Translations under genes and position numbers: made by a program
The notes under the pieces: model-generated
Database searches by the model: none
What the model was told of the DNA's origin: nothing
Seen by the model: the letters and a program-made list of their open reading frames with translations, nothing else
Origin: Pseudomonadales bacterium
Lineage (GTDB): Bacteria; Pseudomonadota; Gammaproteobacteria; Pseudomonadales; Azotimanducaceae
NCBI GenBank assembly: GCA_022448765.1
Contig: JAKUTI010000100.1
Span: 1 to 8,854 of the forward strand
Direction of reading: 5' to 3'
DNA: 8,854 nt
Shown: positions 6,266-8,854 of the stretch, piece by piece
Position numbering within the stretch: the stretch's first letter is position 1
How the letters are laid out: each line of letters starts with the position of its first letter

Positions 6266-6919
6266 ATGCAACGTATAGCGACTCTCAGCATCATCACTTT
6301 CGCAACTATCGCACTCATCTCAGGTGCTCATCTCACCGCCGAACAAGGCGCAGGCCACAACCATATCGGCCATGTAATGGATGCATGGAATGACACACCT
6401 GACGGTGTTGGACTACTACCCGCGGCCGTTGAAGAAGCCGGAATCGCCGCACAGCATGCATCGCTGGCAGCAAAGGATCCGAGCAATCTTGACTCGATGA
6501 AACGACATACAGCGCACGTTTTACACGCTGTCGACCCAACCCAGATTGAAAATGGCCCGGGAAAGGGGTACGGCGTGAAACAGGGTGCGGAAGGTGCCGC
6601 GAAACACATTCAAGCCGCTGCCAATACCGACGGGGCGTCTGACGCGATTAAGACCCATGCAACGCATGTGGCGACTTCCGCACGGAATACCGTTGCGCGG
6701 GCGGACGAGATTGTCGCCCTCGCCAAAAAAATCGCCATGGCAACGTCCGCTTCTGCTGCATCAAGCCTGGTAGCCGAACTCAACACCCTTGCACAGCAAC
6801 TACTTCCCGGAACCGATGCGAACGGAGATGGGCGGACGGGCTGGCAGGAAGGGGAAGGCGGACTTGAAGTCGCCACGACGCACGCAAATATTATGAAGAA
6901 GGCCGAAGGTCTTCCCTAA
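6266..6919 (+). CDS. Secreted histidine-rich helical repeat protein with EF-hand loop
   Basis: I do not recognise a named family. The 217-residue product has an N-terminal signal peptide (hydrophobic residues 4-20, cleavage probably near AHLTA at 21-25) and no cysteine. The mature part is Ala-rich and predicted helical with 11-12 histidines. HxxHV occurs three times, at 33-37, 81-85 and 131-135. Each of the first two is followed, about 28-30 residues on, by AA-x-H (61-64 and 111-114), so the domain looks like an internal repeat of 48-50 residues. Segments 61-85 and 111-135 align without gaps, sharing AA-x-H, Asp76/126, Lys79/129 and HxxHV. The C-terminus holds a canonical 12-residue EF-hand loop, Asp184 to Glu195 (DANGDGRTGWQE). 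Metal or haem ligation by the histidines and calcium binding by the loop are inferences; there is no CxxCH haem motif. The gene has its own ribosome site, candidate promoter and strong terminator, so it is probably monocistronic. Confidence 0.85.
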   Translation: MQRIATLSIITFATIALISGAHLTAEQGAGHNHIGHVMDAWNDTPDGVGLLPAAVEEAGIAAQHASLAAKDPSNLDSMKRHTAHVLHAVDPTQIENGPGKGYGVKQGAEGAAKHIQAAANTDGASDAIKTHATHVATSARNTVARADEIVALAKKIAMATSASAASSLVAELNTLAQQLLPGTDANGDGRTGWQEGEGGLEVATTHANIMKKAEGLP

Positions 6920-6934
6920 ACAAAACTCTTTGAC

Positions 6935-6980
6935 GGGGCGAGTGTTACAACCTTTGATTCAGGTTTGTAGCACTCGCCTC
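6935..6980. terminator. Strong terminator hairpin between convergent genes
   Basis: The core stem pairs 6937-6950 with 6965-6978 (GGCGAGTGTTACAA against TTGTAGCACTCGCC) with one T-G wobble. Three more pairs (CCT with AGG) form after a one-base bulge, leaving a seven-base loop, and two more pairs can form at the base. It lies 15 bases after the stop at 6919. A T-rich run (TCTGTTGTTCC) follows on the plus strand. On the minus strand AAAGAGTTTTGTTT follows, so it may also stop transcription from the convergent aminotransferase gene. Confidence 0.8.
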
Positions 6981-7041
6981 TGTTGTTCCTGCATAAATCT
7001 CATTCGGTTGCTTTCGATCTAGCAAAAACGGAAGTAGGTTC

Positions 7042-8307
7042 TTAGTCTGCAACGTAAGGTGTCGAAAGTCTGTACTCAGGATGCGACGCCAAATACTTCT
7101 CAATACGGCTTTCTCTTTTTACAGCATCGCCAATAAACGTTACCGCGTCTTGTAAACGCGCATCGGGTTCTGCGCAACTAAGACGCAAAAACCCACCGCC
7201 CGCATCACCGAAGCACTCCCCTCCAAGACAAGCCACACCATAGTCATCATCGGCAGCTTCTAACAAGAAAAGAGCTAAGCCGTGCGACGTAATGTTGTAT
7301 CGGTTACAAATTGTCTTCACCGAGGGAAAAACATAGAACGTCCCCTTGGGCATCACACAGGAAAAGTCGTCCAGTTGATTAAGCGCTGTCACGAGCAACG
7401 TAACTTTGCGCTGAAAATCAGCCATCCGTTCGTCTCGAACCGCTCCGTCACGTCGCATCGCTGCGATCCCTGCTTGCTGCGTAAACGGTGGCACGCACGA
7501 CAGTGAAGTATTCGCTAAGACTGTCAAAATTTCCGCCGTTGCTACACTCGATACGCTATAGCCCAACCGCCATCCACTCATGCTGAATGACTTACTAAAC
7601 GTATAGGCGGCTAAGCACTGATCAAACATACCAGGCTGTCCAAGAAGCGTATGGTGTTGACCCTGCCAAACCATCGCATCGTATGGCTCGTCGCTAAAAA
7701 CGGCAATGTCTTTACCACGAATAAGCGATGCCAATGCTTCGAGGTCTTCTAGGGTGGCTACACCGCCCGTGGGGTTATGTGGACTATTAAGAAAAATGGC
7801 CTTTGGTTTTGGGTCGTCCGTAAGAAACCGCTCAACATCATCAAGGCTCGGACGAAAGTCGTGGGACGCGCGTAATTTCGAGATAACCATCCTTCCACCA
7901 CGACGATGGATATTCGCTGGATACGTTGGGAAATGCGGGCTAAACACAAGGACACCGTCACCGGATTCAACAAACGCTTCACAAAAGAACTGCTCAAAAA
8001 CCTTTGCGCCGGGACCAACGACGATATTGTCAGCCGACACCGACAGGTTGTACTGCTGGTTAACGTACTCGGCTGCCGTTGAACGAAATTCCGGCAGGCC
8101 CGCTGAAGCCCCATAATGTGTCTGACCCTCTGTCAGCGCACGGATACCACCATCAAATCCTTCCGGAGATGTTGGAAACGGGCTATCACCCACTTCAAGT
8201 TCAACGATGTTTTTTCCCGCGGCTATTAATCGCTTCGCTACGGCCAGAACAGTAAAGGCCGTCTCTCCCTGAACAGCGGTAGCAAATGTCGAAAAGGTCG
8301 CAGACAT
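7042..8307 (-). CDS. Class I/II PLP-dependent aminotransferase
   Basis: This 421-residue enzyme has the fold-type I aminotransferase signature. Asn178 in NSPHNPTGG contacts the cofactor ring, Asp206 in FSDEPYD pairs with the pyridine nitrogen and Tyr209 with the phenolic oxygen. Lys239 in TFSKSFSMSGWRLGY forms the Schiff base, and Arg247 in the same motif binds the phosphate. Arg375 in FLRLSCAE is the substrate carboxylate arginine. THYGASAGLPEFR (63-75) is the usual substrate-side loop. Length and motifs match aspartate/alanine/aromatic-type enzymes of subgroup I-gamma or related, but specificity cannot be told; the amino acid could be aspartate, alanine or an aromatic one. It is probably cytoplasmic. 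Start is ATG at 8307; there is no strong Shine-Dalgarno. It lies 128 bases downstream of the E2 gene on the same strand and ends facing the strong terminator, so it may be the last gene of that unit or have its own promoter. Confidence 0.92.
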   Translation of the reverse strand: MSATFSTFATAVQGETAFTVLAVAKRLIAAGKNIVELEVGDSPFPTSPEGFDGGIRALTEGQTHYGASAGLPEFRSTAAEYVNQQYNLSVSADNIVVGPGAKVFEQFFCEAFVESGDGVLVFSPHFPTYPANIHRRGGRMVISKLRASHDFRPSLDDVERFLTDDPKPKAIFLNSPHNPTGGVATLEDLEALASLIRGKDIAVFSDEPYDAMVWQGQHHTLLGQPGMFDQCLAAYTFSKSFSMSGWRLGYSVSSVATAEILTVLANTSLSCVPPFTQQAGIAAMRRDGAVRDERMADFQRKVTLLVTALNQLDDFSCVMPKGTFYVFPSVKTICNRYNITSHGLALFLLEAADDDYGVACLGGECFGDAGGGFLRLSCAEPDARLQDAVTFIGDAVKRESRIEKYLASHPEYRLSTPYVAD

Positions 8308-8332
8308 GGGACGGCAAGCATACCCTACTCGT

Positions 8333-8374
8333 GTGGCAAGAACCGTGTTGCTACCAACGACCAGACCCTGCCAC
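8333..8374. other. Nested inverted repeat between E2 and aminotransferase genes
   Basis: GTGGCA (8333-8338) pairs perfectly with TGCCAC (8369-8374), and inside it GTTG (8347-8350) pairs with CAAC (8355-8358) around a four-base loop. No T-run follows on the minus strand, so it does not look like a standard terminator. It ends 26 bases before the aminotransferase start and may be a leader structure or an operator; chance is also possible. The remaining bases to 8435 show nothing clear. Confidence 0.3.
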
Positions 8375-8435
8375 TAGTTCGACAACACTTCAGCAGGCAA
8401 CTCTCCCGGTGACTCAATATACGCGTCTCGTATGA

Positions 8436-8854
8436 TCACTCAACTAAAGCTTCTGGATCTTCGACCAATTTCTTGAACGCCTGAAGAACTTCCGCACCCG
8501 TCTTCCCATCGATGGCCCGGTGATCCGCCGACAGGGTCACCGTCATCATCGATTCGACTACAACATTCTGATCGCGCACCACGGGACTTTGTTCGATGGC
8601 ACCAAAGCCAAAAATACAACTCTGAGGAGGATTAAGAATGGCGAAAAGACTTGAAACGCCAAACATCCCCAGATTCGAAATCGTGCACGTGCCCCCCGTA
8701 TAGTCATCCGGCTTTAACTGCCCTTTTCGTGCACGCTTAGTCAGGTCTCTCAGTTCTGCGGCAATCTGCTGCACGGTCTTTGTCTCAACCGAACGAACAA
8801 CAGGTGTTACAAGGCCTGACGGCGTCGATACGGCAACCGCGATATCCACAGACT
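8436..8854 (-). CDS. pdhC: Dihydrolipoamide acyltransferase (E2), probably of pyruvate dehydrogenase; C-terminal part
   Basis: The frame is open at the right edge; 138 residues of the catalytic domain are visible and the lipoyl and E1/E3-binding domains lie outside. The segment opens with the strand VDIAVAVSTPSGLVTPVVR, followed by GGTCTISNLGMFG and INPPQ-like LNPPQSCIFGFG, then the active-site motif SADHRAIDG, whose His and Asp lie 27 and 23 residues from the C-terminus. These transfer the acyl group from lipoamide to coenzyme A. The SNLGMFG form of the conserved loop is typical of pyruvate dehydrogenase E2 rather than 2-oxoglutarate (SNGGVFGS) or branched-chain enzymes, so acetyl-CoA formation from pyruvate is the best assignment. 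The codon at 8849 is an internal GTG, not a start. E1 and E3 genes probably lie beyond the window. The cytoplasmic complex context agrees with the metabolic aminotransferase downstream, though no specific link is shown. Confidence 0.9.
   Translation of the reverse strand, partial: SVDIAVAVSTPSGLVTPVVRSVETKTVQQIAAELRDLTKRARKGQLKPDDYTGGTCTISNLGMFGVSSLFAILNPPQSCIFGFGAIEQSPVVRDQNVVVESMMTVTLSADHRAIDGKTGAEVLQAFKKLVEDPEALVE

Noticed and set aside
6096..6278. Open frame of 60 codons upstream of the histidine-rich gene
   Set aside because: It has no ribosome site, no recognisable protein features, overlaps the next gene's start by 13 bases and covers candidate control elements.
8242..8251. Third partial copy of the 12-base repeat (GGCCAGAACA)
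   Set aside because: It lies inside the aminotransferase coding region and matches only ten bases, so it is probably chance.
8847..8849. GTG at 8849 as a start codon for the E2 fragment
   Set aside because: The frame stays open to the edge and the sequence is the interior of the catalytic domain, so this is an internal valine.
1..8854. Mobile element, CRISPR array, tRNA, rRNA or toxin-antitoxin pair
   Set aside because: No transposase or integrase, spaced repeat array, tRNA-like fold or typical small overlapping gene pair was found.

Overview
The window reads as an ordinary stretch of a Gram-negative bacterial chromosome of moderate GC content. Evidence for a Gram-negative-type cell envelope is the number of exported proteins: a Tat-type lipoprotein amidase, a lipoprotein of the DUF2911 type, a signal-peptide M28 peptidase and at least two further secreted proteins. 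The combination of a DUF2911 lipoprotein, a carboxypeptidase Q-like M28 peptidase and a Pam-type amidase recalls Acidobacteriota (Vicinamibacteria-like) or related environmental lineages. That assignment is inference from memory; no rRNA or marker gene is present to settle it.

Layout. Positions 1-4011 are a minus-strand cluster read right to left: a small putative lipoprotein (3526-4011), an M28 metallopeptidase (1942-3516), a DUF2911 lipoprotein (1294-1893) and a peptide-amidase-like enzyme running off the left edge (1-1289). Gaps are 9, 48 and 4 bases, so they probably form one transcription unit. The likely theme is breakdown of peptides outside the cytoplasm: the M28 enzyme trims peptides and the amidase hydrolyses amides, possibly C-terminal peptide amides. 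From 4108 the direction flips: a short YtxH-like membrane protein (4108-4353), a patatin-like phospholipase with a TTG start (4459-5238), an unrecognised secreted protein (5327-5932), a 333-base non-coding gap with a candidate terminator, a 12-base direct repeat and a candidate promoter, then a secreted histidine-rich protein with an EF-hand loop (6266-6919). A strong bidirectional-looking terminator hairpin (6935-6980) separates this from a second minus-strand group: a class I/II PLP aminotransferase (7042-8307) and the C-terminal end of a dihydrolipoamide acyltransferase, probably pyruvate dehydrogenase E2 (8436 to the right edge).

No mobile element, CRISPR array, tRNA or rRNA was seen. No clearly new multi-gene system is evident. 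The most interesting item is the histidine-rich protein at 6266-6919: it carries three HxxHV motifs at a spacing of 48-50 residues within an internal repeat, contains no cysteine, and ends with a canonical EF-hand loop. Second is the pairing of an exported Pam-like amidase with an M28 peptidase and a DUF2911 lipoprotein.
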